A stretch of 64,000 nucleotides of DNA from Promethearchaeota archaeon (lineage in GTDB: Archaea; Asgardarchaeota; Lokiarchaeia; Sigyniarchaeales; SOKP01). The notes below the pieces were generated by a model that had not been told where the DNA came from, made no database searches, and saw nothing but the letters and a program-made list of their open reading frames with translations. Numbering within the stretch: position 1 is the first letter of the stretch; each line of letters opens with the position of its first letter. Location: positions 636,035 through 700,034 of the forward strand of contig JAHPZA010000010.1 in NCBI GenBank assembly GCA_019058445.1, given 5' to 3'. Positions 1 to 8,825 of this stretch are shown here, in pieces. The translations under genes and the position numbers were made by a program.

Positions 1-110
1 TTTAAATTAAATCTAAAAATCATAAGATTATTATTATCAAATAATTTAGGGAATTTTTATATTTTTTTAAATGTTCTATAAATTATCACATCGTGAGCTG
101 AGACACTGAG

Positions 111-776
111 TTGGAACATGAATACATAGAAAGGAATTACAATATCTTACAAAATAAAATGATTGAAGAGATGGATTTAGCTCTTGATTTCGGAAAAAAA
201 TTAGTAGACTCAGAATTAGATGCGGGAATTTTTAACTTTGTGGTAAAGCCGATTATAAAATCATTTTATAGTTATTGGAGTGTCCATGATGCCAGAACTG
301 GTACTTTAAAACAAATTGAAATTGCTTTAGATTGTGGAAAACAGCTATATAAAAATGGAGCTAGCCAAGAAGATTTTAATCGTGTGATTAACGAGAATTT
401 TCCAAACTACTTCCAAAATGATCAAATCTATAGACAATGCAGGAAAACCCATAAAGAATTCAAAAGATTAAAAGAAGTTACAAAAGAGACCTTTATTACT
501 CAAGTCAAGGAAGTAATAACCTTTCTGGGAATCAAAGAAAATGTAAGCGATTATAATGCATTAGTCAGAGCTGCTTTTAATTCAAAAGAAGAAGCATATA
601 AATCGTTAATTATTCAATTAGATTTCAATGATAAATGTATAAAGATTGTAGAAAAACATCCCTCAATCCTGAAAATCCCGACAGGAAAAAATATTATAAT
701 TAATGTTCTAAGAAAAGGATTTATTAAAACAAAAGAATATTTAATAAATGGATTGGACGAGATTTATGGGATTTAA
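111..776 (+). CDS. Hypothetical alpha-helical soluble protein, 221 aa
   Basis: I do not recognise this family. The protein is rich in Lys, Glu, Asn and Ile, is predicted mostly helical by eye, and has no signal peptide, transmembrane segment or Cys cluster. Two stretches share a loose pattern (MDLALDFGKKL near residue 20 and IEIALDCGKQLY near residue 68), which suggests a duplicated helical unit. The start is a TTG; the next in-frame ATG is about 16 codons in and would cut into the first helix. It sits alone, with a short spacer before a membrane-protein gene on the same strand. The coding pattern is convincing but the role is unknown. Confidence 0.6.
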   Translation: MEHEYIERNYNILQNKMIEEMDLALDFGKKLVDSELDAGIFNFVVKPIIKSFYSYWSVHDARTGTLKQIEIALDCGKQLYKNGASQEDFNRVINENFPNYFQNDQIYRQCRKTHKEFKRLKEVTKETFITQVKEVITFLGIKENVSDYNALVRAAFNSKEEAYKSLIIQLDFNDKCIKIVEKHPSILKIPTGKNIIINVLRKGFIKTKEYLINGLDEIYGI

Positions 777-815
777 TAGTTTCTTCCTTGTTTTAAGCTA
801 TTTTTAGAAATATGA

Positions 816-1970
816 ATGGAGTTTAATTTGAATAGTTCTTCCGCACAGCAAAAAACGCATCTTTTACGGAAAGTTTTCTTAAATCTATTTATAAGTGCAT
901 TTATTATTATATGCTATTTCTATGTATCAGAGGTTTTCGGTTCAATTTCAGCCCCCTATCAAAAAAACTCCAAGTTTTTAGTTCAATTTGGATTCACTTT
1001 ATTGCTTTTTACATTTTTTTCAGTATTAGCAGGTCCTTATCATGGTTTTATAGCCGGATTTATAGGAGAATATCTTTATCAATTAGCTTATTACAAATCG
1101 ATTTATCTTGATTGGTGTTTATTAATCGCATTCTGGGGATTTTTATGTGGAATCTATAAATATAAACCACTAAAATATCAAGAAATAAAGAATGTGATTT
1201 ATACTATTCTTCTTTTTGTTTTCAATTCACTAATTTTAATGTTATTACTTATATACATTCAAAAACAGTACTATTTAATTAATGAAAAGATACAATTCAT
1301 CTTTTTAAATTATGGACTCACATTTTTCTTTCAATCTTTAATTACAATTATATTTTTAGTCCCAATTCTTTTAATTTTATATGATAAGGCCTTAGCTACA
1401 CAGGAACGATATTGGTATTTTATGATATTAACACATCATCCCGTTTCGGCAAGTGATCATACTTTTTATTTAAAGTTTGGGAAGACTTATGTTTATTTCT
1501 GTTCTAGGTGTTCAGGTGTAATTATAGGAGGTATGATTGCAGCATTTTTTACACATTTAATAGAAAGGATTTATAACACAGAATTTAATCCCGAACTGGC
1601 TGTATTATTATGCATTATTTTACCAATACCCGGTTTGATCGATTGGGGCACTCAAAGAATGTTATTGCGAAAAAGTACAACTGAAACAAGACTTCTTACG
1701 GGATCAATAATTGGAAGCGCACTCCATCTTATGTCTTTTACAACGCCATATTATAACTTTATGTTATTCTTGTTGGTTTTATACTTTTCCATTCTATTCT
1801 TACTTATGTTTTTTGGACATCGTAAAGAAATGAAATTACAAAAAAAAGAATCTGAAGACCATTTTCCATCTAATAAGGAATATCAAATCAATAAAAAATT
1901 TTTTATTTACGATAAAAATGTCAAATATTATTTTCATTCATGGTTTGGAAAGTTCTGGCCAAGGTTTTAA
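816..1970 (+). CDS. Polytopic membrane protein with C-terminal DUF2085 domain
   Basis: The protein has about eight to ten hydrophobic segments. The N-terminal half (residues 20-190) is a bundle of five or six membrane helices of no recognised family. The C-terminal half shows the DUF2085 signature: a His-rich loop (THHPVSASDH, near residue 205) followed by FCSRCSGVIIGG near residue 227, where the two Cys and the Gly are the conserved residues. The DUF2085 part may bind metal, but no biochemical role is established for the family. The last 53 nt overlap the start of the downstream hydrolase gene in another frame, so the two are probably co-transcribed and may be translationally coupled. The tail after residue 345 is charged and cytoplasmic-looking. 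Confidence 0.75.
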   Translation: MEFNLNSSSAQQKTHLLRKVFLNLFISAFIIICYFYVSEVFGSISAPYQKNSKFLVQFGFTLLLFTFFSVLAGPYHGFIAGFIGEYLYQLAYYKSIYLDWCLLIAFWGFLCGIYKYKPLKYQEIKNVIYTILLFVFNSLILMLLLIYIQKQYYLINEKIQFIFLNYGLTFFFQSLITIIFLVPILLILYDKALATQERYWYFMILTHHPVSASDHTFYLKFGKTYVYFCSRCSGVIIGGMIAAFFTHLIERIYNTEFNPELAVLLCIILPIPGLIDWGTQRMLLRKSTTETRLLTGSIIGSALHLMSFTTPYYNFMLFLLVLYFSILFLLMFFGHRKEMKLQKKESEDHFPSNKEYQINKKFFIYDKNVKYYFHSWFGKFWPRF

Positions 1971-2433
1971 AGGTCAATTATTTAAAAAAGTTCTGCCAGG
2001 AATTTTAACGCCTGATTTTAGAGCATATACCCCCAATATTTCTTATAAAGATTTATTAAGAGAAAGAATGGCACAACTATATAAAATCTTGAAGAAAAAT
2101 AAGAAATGGATTTTGATCGGCTCGAGTCTTGGGGGTTTAATGGGAGCCTTATATACTTGTCAATTTCCAAACAAAGTATCTCTGTTAATTTTACTCGCTC
2201 CTGTTTTATCAACTCCATATCTAAATCCTATTAAATTTCAGCCTATTGATATTCCAGTCATAGTATTTCATGGTAGGAATGACCAAGTTGTTCCATTAAA
2301 ATCATCCCGGTCTCGAGCAGAAAAGTTGTTTACTAATCTAACCTATAACGTAGTTGATGATGATCACATGCTACACTCCACCGTGTTAAAAATAAACTGG
2401 CCCCATTTGACAAGAATTTCAAACTCAATTTAA
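1918..2433 (+). CDS. Small alpha/beta-hydrolase (YqiA/UPF0227-like esterase)
   Basis: This is a compact 171-residue alpha/beta hydrolase without a lid domain. Visible elements are the oxyanion-hole strand FIHGLESSGQG near the N-terminus, the nucleophile elbow GSSLGG (Ser near residue 69), the acid turn HGRNDQVVP (Asp near residue 121) and a C-terminal His in DDDHMLHS. The length and order match small YqiA-type esterases, which cleave short acyl esters. The start overlaps the preceding membrane-protein gene by 53 nt. The substrate is unknown; being paired with a membrane protein could point to lipid or envelope ester metabolism, but that is only inference. Confidence 0.8.
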   Translation: MSNIIFIHGLESSGQGFKGQLFKKVLPGILTPDFRAYTPNISYKDLLRERMAQLYKILKKNKKWILIGSSLGGLMGALYTCQFPNKVSLLILLAPVLSTPYLNPIKFQPIDIPVIVFHGRNDQVVPLKSSRSRAEKLFTNLTYNVVDDDHMLHSTVLKINWPHLTRISNSI

Positions 2434-2590
2434 AGTTAAACTATATAGTATAAGATGTCCTTAAAAACTGGACTCCAACTAATTTTTAATTGAGTATTAG
2501 TAGATTTTAATTGAGAGAATGTGATCATATATTTCTCTAAAATCATAAAAAATAAAAAAAATAAAAAAAATCACTAATATAAGGGAAAAA

Positions 2591-4084
2591 ATGTCAAAAA
2601 AAATTTATGTTTGCAGAAATTGTGGAAATACTTTCCCAGATGAGTTATCTCACCTTATTGAGAGTAAAACTCGGGTTTTCTGTGAACGGTGCGGAAGTCC
2701 ATTTACCTTAGAGGGTATTAAATTTAAAGAACCCGAAATACAACGTAAAGAAAAAGAAAAAAAACCCCGGAAAACGTCTGAAGAAGAAACATCCCCCTTA
2801 GAGAGTATTATAAATGTATTAAATATTATCTCATGGATTCCAATACTTATTGTATCGATTGTACTGTTATTTATACCATTCCGTTTCCCTATGGGGATAG
2901 CGGGGATAATGATATCGCTTTATGATAAAAAATTCATTGCTAAAAGAGTAAAAGAGAAAAGATATGATCGGATTTTTGTGGATTCTATTGGCCTTGGAAT
3001 TTTGGGTTGTATTATTTTTGGTACTGGCGCCATACTGGTACTTAAAGGAGTTTTTATTTTTATTTATGAAATAAGTAATTCACAAGATCAAACATTTTAC
3101 GAATTTGGACTTAAAATCAAGACCTCGTTAAATAATTTTTCCGCTTTAGGTGCTATCATAATATTTCTCTTTGTAATCAATGCTTTCATTAACTTCAATA
3201 TTTTTCCCGAATTTCCAACTGGAGTGTTTGTTGTATCCACTATATTTTTGATAAGTGCAATAATTGTAGATTTAAGATTAAGAAGTAAAATTAAAGAAAA
3301 AATTAAATTTTCTTTTGAATACGCTCTAATCTTGATTTTTTTTGGCATCATCGGATTATTTATGGGTGCGGCAGGTATTTTTATCTTGTTAAAAGGGGTA
3401 GTAATTCTTATTTTAGTATTTGGAAAGCCACCAGAAAGTAAAGAAATTGAGGTTGGCGAAGAATCACCAATTGAAGATAAAAGAGAATTTAAAGAGATTG
3501 AACAACCTGCATATAAAGAACGGGATAAAGAGCTATCTATTCCAACTAAAAAGATAGATAAAGAAGAGCTGGAAATTCCAACTTCAGAAGAAGTTCCTGC
3601 AAGCAAAATTCCTAAAGAAAAACCAATAGAAAAAGCAGAAGATATTGCATTTAAGGAACAAATTAGCAAAGAGAAAGAAAAACCTAGAATTGATGAAGAA
3701 ATAGAGATGGAAACCAGACTTCATGAATCTCTTTTGCCAATCAAGGATGATAAAGATAAAAAACTTGTTAAACAATATTTTTCAAAAATATTTACGGTCC
3801 TGTCAAAGGATATAAGGAAACAAATCAAAGATTTAGACATTCCGAATAAAGAAAAAAAAGATTTATTACAAGAACTAGCATATCTCACAAAGGAAGAACA
3901 GATCAAATATATCGAGGCGATCGTCAATTTGTACTTAGAAAGATTACCAATTAAATTAATAGAACGTATTCGTTCTCTCCCAAATGTGAAACCTGAGCAT
4001 TTAGTTATAATTGCTGAGCAGTTAAAGTTCATGGATTTTGATGAACAGGAAAGATATATCCAATTTTTAGAAAATAATGCTTAA
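2591..4084 (+). CDS. Zinc-ribbon membrane protein with charged helical C-terminal domain
   Basis: Residues 1-40 form a CxxC...CxxC zinc ribbon (CRNCG and CERCG). A charged linker follows, then about five hydrophobic helices between residues 70 and 280 with repeated Gly-rich segments (for example FMGAAGIFILLKG), so the ribbon and tail probably face the cytoplasm. Residues 285-370 are Lys/Glu-rich and low complexity. The last 120 residues are a helical domain containing KDIRKQIKDLDIPNKEKKDL. The start is an ATG 5 nt after an AAGGG. A multi-winged-helix gene lies 29 nt downstream on the same strand, so the pair is probably an operon. No family is recognised; it may be a membrane-tethered scaffold or sensor. 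Confidence 0.7.
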   Translation: MSKKIYVCRNCGNTFPDELSHLIESKTRVFCERCGSPFTLEGIKFKEPEIQRKEKEKKPRKTSEEETSPLESIINVLNIISWIPILIVSIVLLFIPFRFPMGIAGIMISLYDKKFIAKRVKEKRYDRIFVDSIGLGILGCIIFGTGAILVLKGVFIFIYEISNSQDQTFYEFGLKIKTSLNNFSALGAIIIFLFVINAFINFNIFPEFPTGVFVVSTIFLISAIIVDLRLRSKIKEKIKFSFEYALILIFFGIIGLFMGAAGIFILLKGVVILILVFGKPPESKEIEVGEESPIEDKREFKEIEQPAYKERDKELSIPTKKIDKEELEIPTSEEVPASKIPKEKPIEKAEDIAFKEQISKEKEKPRIDEEIEMETRLHESLLPIKDDKDKKLVKQYFSKIFTVLSKDIRKQIKDLDIPNKEKKDLLQELAYLTKEEQIKYIEAIVNLYLERLPIKLIERIRSLPNVKPEHLVIIAEQLKFMDFDEQERYIQFLENNA

Positions 4085-4113
4085 ATGTAAACGTATAGAT
4101 ACTAGCTGATAAA

Positions 4114-5028
4114 ATGTCACTTGAAAGAAGAAGGGAAACTAAAAAGCCAGAGAAGGAAAAAATGCTAGAGGAAAGTACATTTAGGCAAGAAGATTTCACT
4201 CCTTTACCAGAGAAAGTAAAGAAAGATAAAAAAGAAGAGATAATTAAAGATTCAAAAAAACTAGTGATAGATGATGAATTAAGTGTAATTGAAAAAGATG
4301 TATTAGAAATCGCAAAAGATATTCTAAAGCTCAAACGTTATGATGCCGAATTTGTGGTCGAATCTGAAGCAGAAATACAAAAATATCCTATCATTGAAAA
4401 ATTATATGCAAAATGTATAGCCAAACTCTCATATAATAAAGGTTATTCAAAAGATGATATTTTTCTTGCTATTAGAAGTCTGGAGGAAAAAAATTGGATT
4501 GTAACCAATGAGAGAAGAACTAAACTTGAAGTATTAAATAATAAAAAATTAACTAAAATTTTAGATTTTATTAAAGATAATCCTGGTATTCATGCCAGAG
4601 ACGAAAAAGTTGAAAAAGTATTAAACATTACACGCACTCCATTTTTAAAACATGTTATGACATTAGAGAGATTTAAGTTGATAAGATCAAAAAAAATTGG
4701 GAAATCTCTTCACTATTTTCCCATTGAAATTGAAGAAGATGATGAATTAGATCAATTTAAAGTCATATTTTTAAATCCCTTAATCCCAAGAATATTAGAA
4801 GAATTTTTTAAGGATGATTTAGTTTCTATTTCTCAAATTGGCCAAAACCTCGATATCTATTCAGGTACAATTCAATACCATGTAAAGAAGTTAATTGATC
4901 TTAATTTAATAAAATCAGCAAAAAATCAATCTGGGAAAAAAATTCATTTGGTAAATATAGAATTAATTCAGCAATATAATAACATTTTTAAAGAACCTGA
5001 TTTTTCTGAATTATTAAAAGGTCTATAA
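4114..5028 (+). CDS. Multi-winged-helix DNA-binding protein
   Basis: After a Lys/Glu-rich disordered N-terminus (about 60 residues), the sequence looks like three consecutive winged-helix modules. The first (residues 85-150) has the turn YSKDDIFLAIRSLEEKNWI. The second (148-205) has NPGIHARDEKVEKVLNITRT and a wing with KKIGKSLHYFP. The third (225-295) has SISQIGQNLDIYSGTIQYHV followed by a Lys-rich wing. Such tandem winged helices are common in archaeal transcription regulators of the ArsR/MarR type. The gene follows the zinc-ribbon membrane protein by 29 nt and may act with it. Target and ligand are unknown. Confidence 0.7.
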   Translation: MSLERRRETKKPEKEKMLEESTFRQEDFTPLPEKVKKDKKEEIIKDSKKLVIDDELSVIEKDVLEIAKDILKLKRYDAEFVVESEAEIQKYPIIEKLYAKCIAKLSYNKGYSKDDIFLAIRSLEEKNWIVTNERRTKLEVLNNKKLTKILDFIKDNPGIHARDEKVEKVLNITRTPFLKHVMTLERFKLIRSKKIGKSLHYFPIEIEEDDELDQFKVIFLNPLIPRILEEFFKDDLVSISQIGQNLDIYSGTIQYHVKKLIDLNLIKSAKNQSGKKIHLVNIELIQQYNNIFKEPDFSELLKGL

Positions 5029-5215
5029 TCCTATTTTAATGGTGCTCTTTATCTAATCATATAATTTAAGAAGAATTATGTCTGAAAATAATATATAAGA
5101 GAATTTATAACAATTTTACTTACAAATAAAAATCTTAATATTTTAATAATTAACTTCTTATCACAATATTGAATGATAATAGTAATTTAGTTTTAAAATT
5201 AATAATAAAATAAAT

Positions 5216-6022
5216 TTGCCATCATCATATAAATCTAAAGTAATAGCTGTTGGATCTGATAGTTCTGTCAAAGAACTATTTTTTAAAAGTTGTGAGCATA
5301 AATTTAGTTCTTGTTGTGACACTTCGTACTGGACTATTGGGCTTTCTATTAAAATAATAGAATATTCAAATGAAGATGAAGATTCGATTGCTATAGCTTT
5401 ATGGGATATAAATTCTGGTGAGAGATTTCAGTTTCTTTTTCCTAATTTTCTCAGAGGAGCTTCTGGTTGTTTATTATTTTTAGATTACTCAAAGGATCAA
5501 TTAATCGAAGATCTGAATGATTGGTTAGATATCATAAGAGAAAATACAGATTATAATATTCCAATATTTGTAATTGGAAGTAGTAATGATTTGAAAAACA
5601 GAGTAAATTATAAAGAAATTCTTGACTTTATAGAAAACCATAATTTAGATGGATTTTATTTAATATCAACAGAAACCCGATCACGAGATACAATTATTTT
5701 AAATCAAATTTCAAGAAAAGTGCTTGAAAATCTTAAACTAAGACCTAATAGTTTTAGTATAGAAGATAATCTTAAAGCAGAAAGGCGATCCCAATTTCAA
5801 GAGTTTATTAGATACTTTTCATTTTGCCCTATCTGTGGAAAAGAGAATCATAAAAGCTACTTAAGTAAATTTTACTTTAACCAAAACACATATCCAAGAT
5901 CGTTTAAAGAAAATTTGTTGCTATTAATGGAGAAATCGAAAAGATTTGATAAGATCTACGAAAATGAGATTAAAGTGGGAATTCCTTGTTGTTCCTGTTT
6001 TGAAAAGTTTTTTTCTAATTAA
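5216..6022 (+). CDS. Degenerate Ras-like GTPase fold with C-terminal Cys-rich (zinc) tail
   Basis: Residues 5-185 follow the Ras/Rab fold. WTIGLSIKIIEY resembles the switch I strand, WDINSGERFQFLFPNFLRGA matches the Rab switch II pattern, and LFLDYSKDQ and IPIFVIGSSNDLK match the later strands. The nucleotide-binding residues are missing, however: the P-loop is VGSDSSVKE instead of GxxxxGKS/T, the G3 Gly-Gln becomes SGE, and G4 NKxD becomes SSND. It is therefore probably a pseudo-GTPase. Residues 200-268 add CPICGKEN and a second cluster CCSCFEKF, which could bind zinc. The start is a TTG at the end of an AT-rich spacer. It is intact over 268 codons, which argues for a maintained non-catalytic role. 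Confidence 0.65.
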   Translation: MPSSYKSKVIAVGSDSSVKELFFKSCEHKFSSCCDTSYWTIGLSIKIIEYSNEDEDSIAIALWDINSGERFQFLFPNFLRGASGCLLFLDYSKDQLIEDLNDWLDIIRENTDYNIPIFVIGSSNDLKNRVNYKEILDFIENHNLDGFYLISTETRSRDTIILNQISRKVLENLKLRPNSFSIEDNLKAERRSQFQEFIRYFSFCPICGKENHKSYLSKFYFNQNTYPRSFKENLLLLMEKSKRFDKIYENEIKVGIPCCSCFEKFFSN

Positions 6023-6110
6023 TAGAAATATTTTTTAATTTTGGAAAATACCCCTTTTTCTTCAATAAGAAGCTGATATAGTACATTAAGTAATTATATG
6101 TAATAGTTTT

Positions 6111-7520
6111 TTATCGAGAGTTTTTGTTCTCTAGTAATTCTTTCAATTTATCCTTTTCTCGGCTGAATTTTTGAATGGTTTTAAGCCCTCCTTCAATTAC
6201 ACGTCTAGATTTTACGTCTAATGGATTTCCATCAAGCTTTAAAAAATATTGTTTTATTCCTTTTAGTTTCCATAATGAACCGGGAATTGTTCTAAATTTA
6301 TTATGTCTTAAATCTAATTCTTGAAGATCTTGCAAATTAAAAAGAGAACTTGGAAGTGTATGTAATTTATTATTTCTTAAATCCAAAGTTTTAAGAGATT
6401 TCAGATTGCCAATAGACTCTGGTAGGGTCTCTATTTTGTTATTCACTATATATAGCCGTTGAAGTGATTTAAGATTTCCAAAAGACTCTGGTAGGGATTT
6501 TAATTGATTTTCCTCAAGAAATAGTTTTTCAAGCGATTTAAGATTATCAAATGATTCTGGAATTGCATATAACTCATTCCCCTCAAAAAATAATCTTTTT
6601 AATCGAGTGAGTTTAAGTAATGCGTCTGGGAATTTTTTGAACCGATTTTTACTTAAATCCAATGATCTTAATGATTTTAAATTTCCAAATGATTTTGGAA
6701 GTGTATCTAATAAATTTTCTCTTAATCGAAATACTTCTAGATTTTCAAAATTTCCAATGGAATTAGGAAGCTTTTTCAATTGATTATGACTAAAATCTAA
6801 AGTATGAAGTGATTTTAAGGAAAGAAGAGGATTAATTAGCGAATCTGCTATGTTTCTTAATCCATTACTGGCCAAAGAGAGAGTATGGAGAGCATTTAAA
6901 TTTTTAAGAGAATCTGGAAGAGATTTTATGTTATTATTTTCAAGATTTAATAGATTTAATGATTTTAAATTAGTTATTGATTCAGGTAAATGGTCTAATA
7001 TGTTTTTGTTTAAAAATAATTTTCTAAGTGAATTTAGTCTTTCAAAAGATTCAGGTAAATCATTTATCTGGTTATCACTCAACTCTAATAGTTCAATTGA
7101 ATGAAAATTTCCAAAAAATTCTGGAAGTAAAGATATTTTGTTTGAATCCAATTTTAATTCTTGGAGAGAGTCAAGATTACCTATTGTTTTTGGTAATGTA
7201 GTTAAAGAATTCCATGATAAATTCAAATTTCGGAGAAGATGTAAATTTTCAATTGAGCCTGGAATTGATTTTAATGAATTGTATGATAAATATAATTCTT
7301 TTAGTTCTTTAAATTCAAATATTACTGTAGGGAATTTTTTCAATCTACAATTATACAACCATAATCCAGTAACATGACTATCTTTATTGATTTTGAATCC
7401 AAAGGCAGGTAAACCCCGTTCATCCAGAAACGGAATTTTTTTTCCAATAATTTTATTTAATTGCTTTAAAGCTTTAGCTTGCTCTGGTTCAATATCATAA
7501 CTTTCATAAGTTTGGCTCAA
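6111..7520 (-). CDS. Leucine-rich-repeat protein (about 16 repeats)
   Basis: After an N-terminal cap of about 55 residues the protein is almost entirely 23-residue leucine-rich repeats of the type SLxxLxLxxNxLxxLPxSxGNL, roughly residues 60-440. It ends in a helical charged cap (KFSREKDKLKELLENKN). The repeat style (LPESFGNLKSL) is that of plant/Shoc2-like LRRs, common in Asgard archaea and bacteria. There is no signal peptide or membrane segment, so it is probably a cytosolic protein-binding solenoid. It stands alone, convergent with the pseudo-GTPase gene. Partners cannot be read from the sequence; LRR proteins often pair with small GTPases, which are abundant here. Confidence 0.9.
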   Translation of the reverse strand: MSQTYESYDIEPEQAKALKQLNKIIGKKIPFLDERGLPAFGFKINKDSHVTGLWLYNCRLKKFPTVIFEFKELKELYLSYNSLKSIPGSIENLHLLRNLNLSWNSLTTLPKTIGNLDSLQELKLDSNKISLLPEFFGNFHSIELLELSDNQINDLPESFERLNSLRKLFLNKNILDHLPESITNLKSLNLLNLENNNIKSLPDSLKNLNALHTLSLASNGLRNIADSLINPLLSLKSLHTLDFSHNQLKKLPNSIGNFENLEVFRLRENLLDTLPKSFGNLKSLRSLDLSKNRFKKFPDALLKLTRLKRLFFEGNELYAIPESFDNLKSLEKLFLEENQLKSLPESFGNLKSLQRLYIVNNKIETLPESIGNLKSLKTLDLRNNKLHTLPSSLFNLQDLQELDLRHNKFRTIPGSLWKLKGIKQYFLKLDGNPLDVKSRRVIEGGLKTIQKFSREKDKLKELLENKNSR

Positions 7521-7679
7521 TGTGTTTTACTCTTTAGTATTTTCTTGGAATTCACAATTTGGATATTACAATAAATATGTTGATAATCAATTTTAATAGT
7601 TGTGATTATATGTCACTCTTATTCAATCTAAATTTTTATTTCTTAGGTTTTTAATTTTACCAATATTTTGATAATTTAT

Positions 7680-8564
7680 TTAATCTAATAGAGATTTAAC
7701 TTTTGGAAGGGATTTGATCATTACTTTAATAGCGGTATCAATTCCAGACTCCACATCAAGATGAATCTCATTAGTTTTAAGAAAATCATATTTAGAATTA
7801 CCGGGTAAATCTGATACTGAGAGGAGTGATATGGTTTTTAAATTGTAAATCTTTCCTAATAGGAATAAAATAGATGTTTCCATATCGATTGCCCCAACAT
7901 TAATGGATCTTAGGGAATTTATGAGATCATGTGTCTCACAAAATAGAGCATCGGTTGTCCATAAATCAGCCTCTTTGACTTTATTAGGAATTGAAGAACT
8001 AGCTTCGCTTACTAATAAATTTTTCAATTCTTCATGTGGTTTCGTTACAAACACTGTTTCATTTCCAGTTATTATTTGTTGAAATCTGGATAATGGATTT
8101 TGAATGGATTCTAATTGACTTAATAATTCACTATGCTTCAATATATATTGTGCTGAAGTACCATCTCCGCAATAGGCAAGTTTGGGAATAATTATATCTC
8201 CAATTTGTATACTACTTGAAGAATTTTCAATACCGCCACAAAAATCAGTTCTTATAACGATTTTAGTTTTACATCGTTTTAAACTCTCCATGGCAATAGC
8301 ACAATTTGGACACCCCACTAAAGATCGAATTATACTTACTTTCACTTCATTTAATAGTCCATTATAAACCCTGCCATATACTCGTTTATTTTGCAATTTA
8401 TTAACAATTTTTCTCATCACCATTTTAACTGCTGGCATAATTACGATTTCATTTACATTTGATGGACTCGTCTCTAAGAATATTCTAACTATTTTCTCAT
8501 CTACACTAATGAATTTTAAACCCAAATTCAATAACTCATTTTTTAGTTTATCAATCATTTCCAA
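7680..8564 (-). CDS. Nucleoside phosphorylase family protein (uridine/purine phosphorylase-like)
   Basis: The protein belongs to the PNP/UDP phosphorylase superfamily, which cleaves nucleosides with phosphate to a free base and ribose-1-phosphate. The signature is near the C-terminus: VGAIDMETSILFLLG contains the ribose-binding Met-Glu, and LLSVSDLPGN resembles the base-binding Ser/Asp region. VIRTDFCGGIENSSSS matches the phosphate/substrate loop, although the usual RxGTxGG is changed to TDFCGGI. The first 60 residues precede the core strand VYNGLLNEVKVSII. Length (294) is slightly above the usual 250-280. It is divergent from known uridine phosphorylases, so the base preference is uncertain. 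Confidence 0.75.
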   Translation of the reverse strand: MEMIDKLKNELLNLGLKFISVDEKIVRIFLETSPSNVNEIVIMPAVKMVMRKIVNKLQNKRVYGRVYNGLLNEVKVSIIRSLVGCPNCAIAMESLKRCKTKIVIRTDFCGGIENSSSSIQIGDIIIPKLAYCGDGTSAQYILKHSELLSQLESIQNPLSRFQQIITGNETVFVTKPHEELKNLLVSEASSSIPNKVKEADLWTTDALFCETHDLINSLRSINVGAIDMETSILFLLGKIYNLKTISLLSVSDLPGNSKYDFLKTNEIHLDVESGIDTAIKVMIKSLPKVKSLLD

Positions 8565-8825
8565 TCAAAAAATTATAGTTTTTACAACTTAAATTAATTT
8601 TCTAAAAGAATAGTTAATTTATTCCAGTTTAATTTACTTCTTTTGCTTAAATTAGTCATTATCCTATTTAAAATTTTAAGGAAATATTATTATAATTTAT
8701 AAGTCGTGCAGTAATTAAATAGAAACTTATATTTTTTAATGAATATATTAATTTACGTTTGATTAATAAAATAATTTGTACTTATAAAATACAGAGATTA
8801 TTAGCGTTTATATTGGTAAACTGTA

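Noticed and set aside
3097..4032. Several minus-strand ORFs within the zinc-ribbon membrane-protein gene
   Set aside because: They are Ser/Ile/Phe-rich shadows of a Lys/Glu-rich coding strand and overlap a gene with a clear zinc ribbon and membrane helices.
6111..7520. Regular DNA repeats that could suggest a CRISPR or satellite array
   Set aside because: The roughly 69-bp period is the 23-residue leucine-rich repeat in frame; repeats are degenerate at the DNA level and have no spacers.
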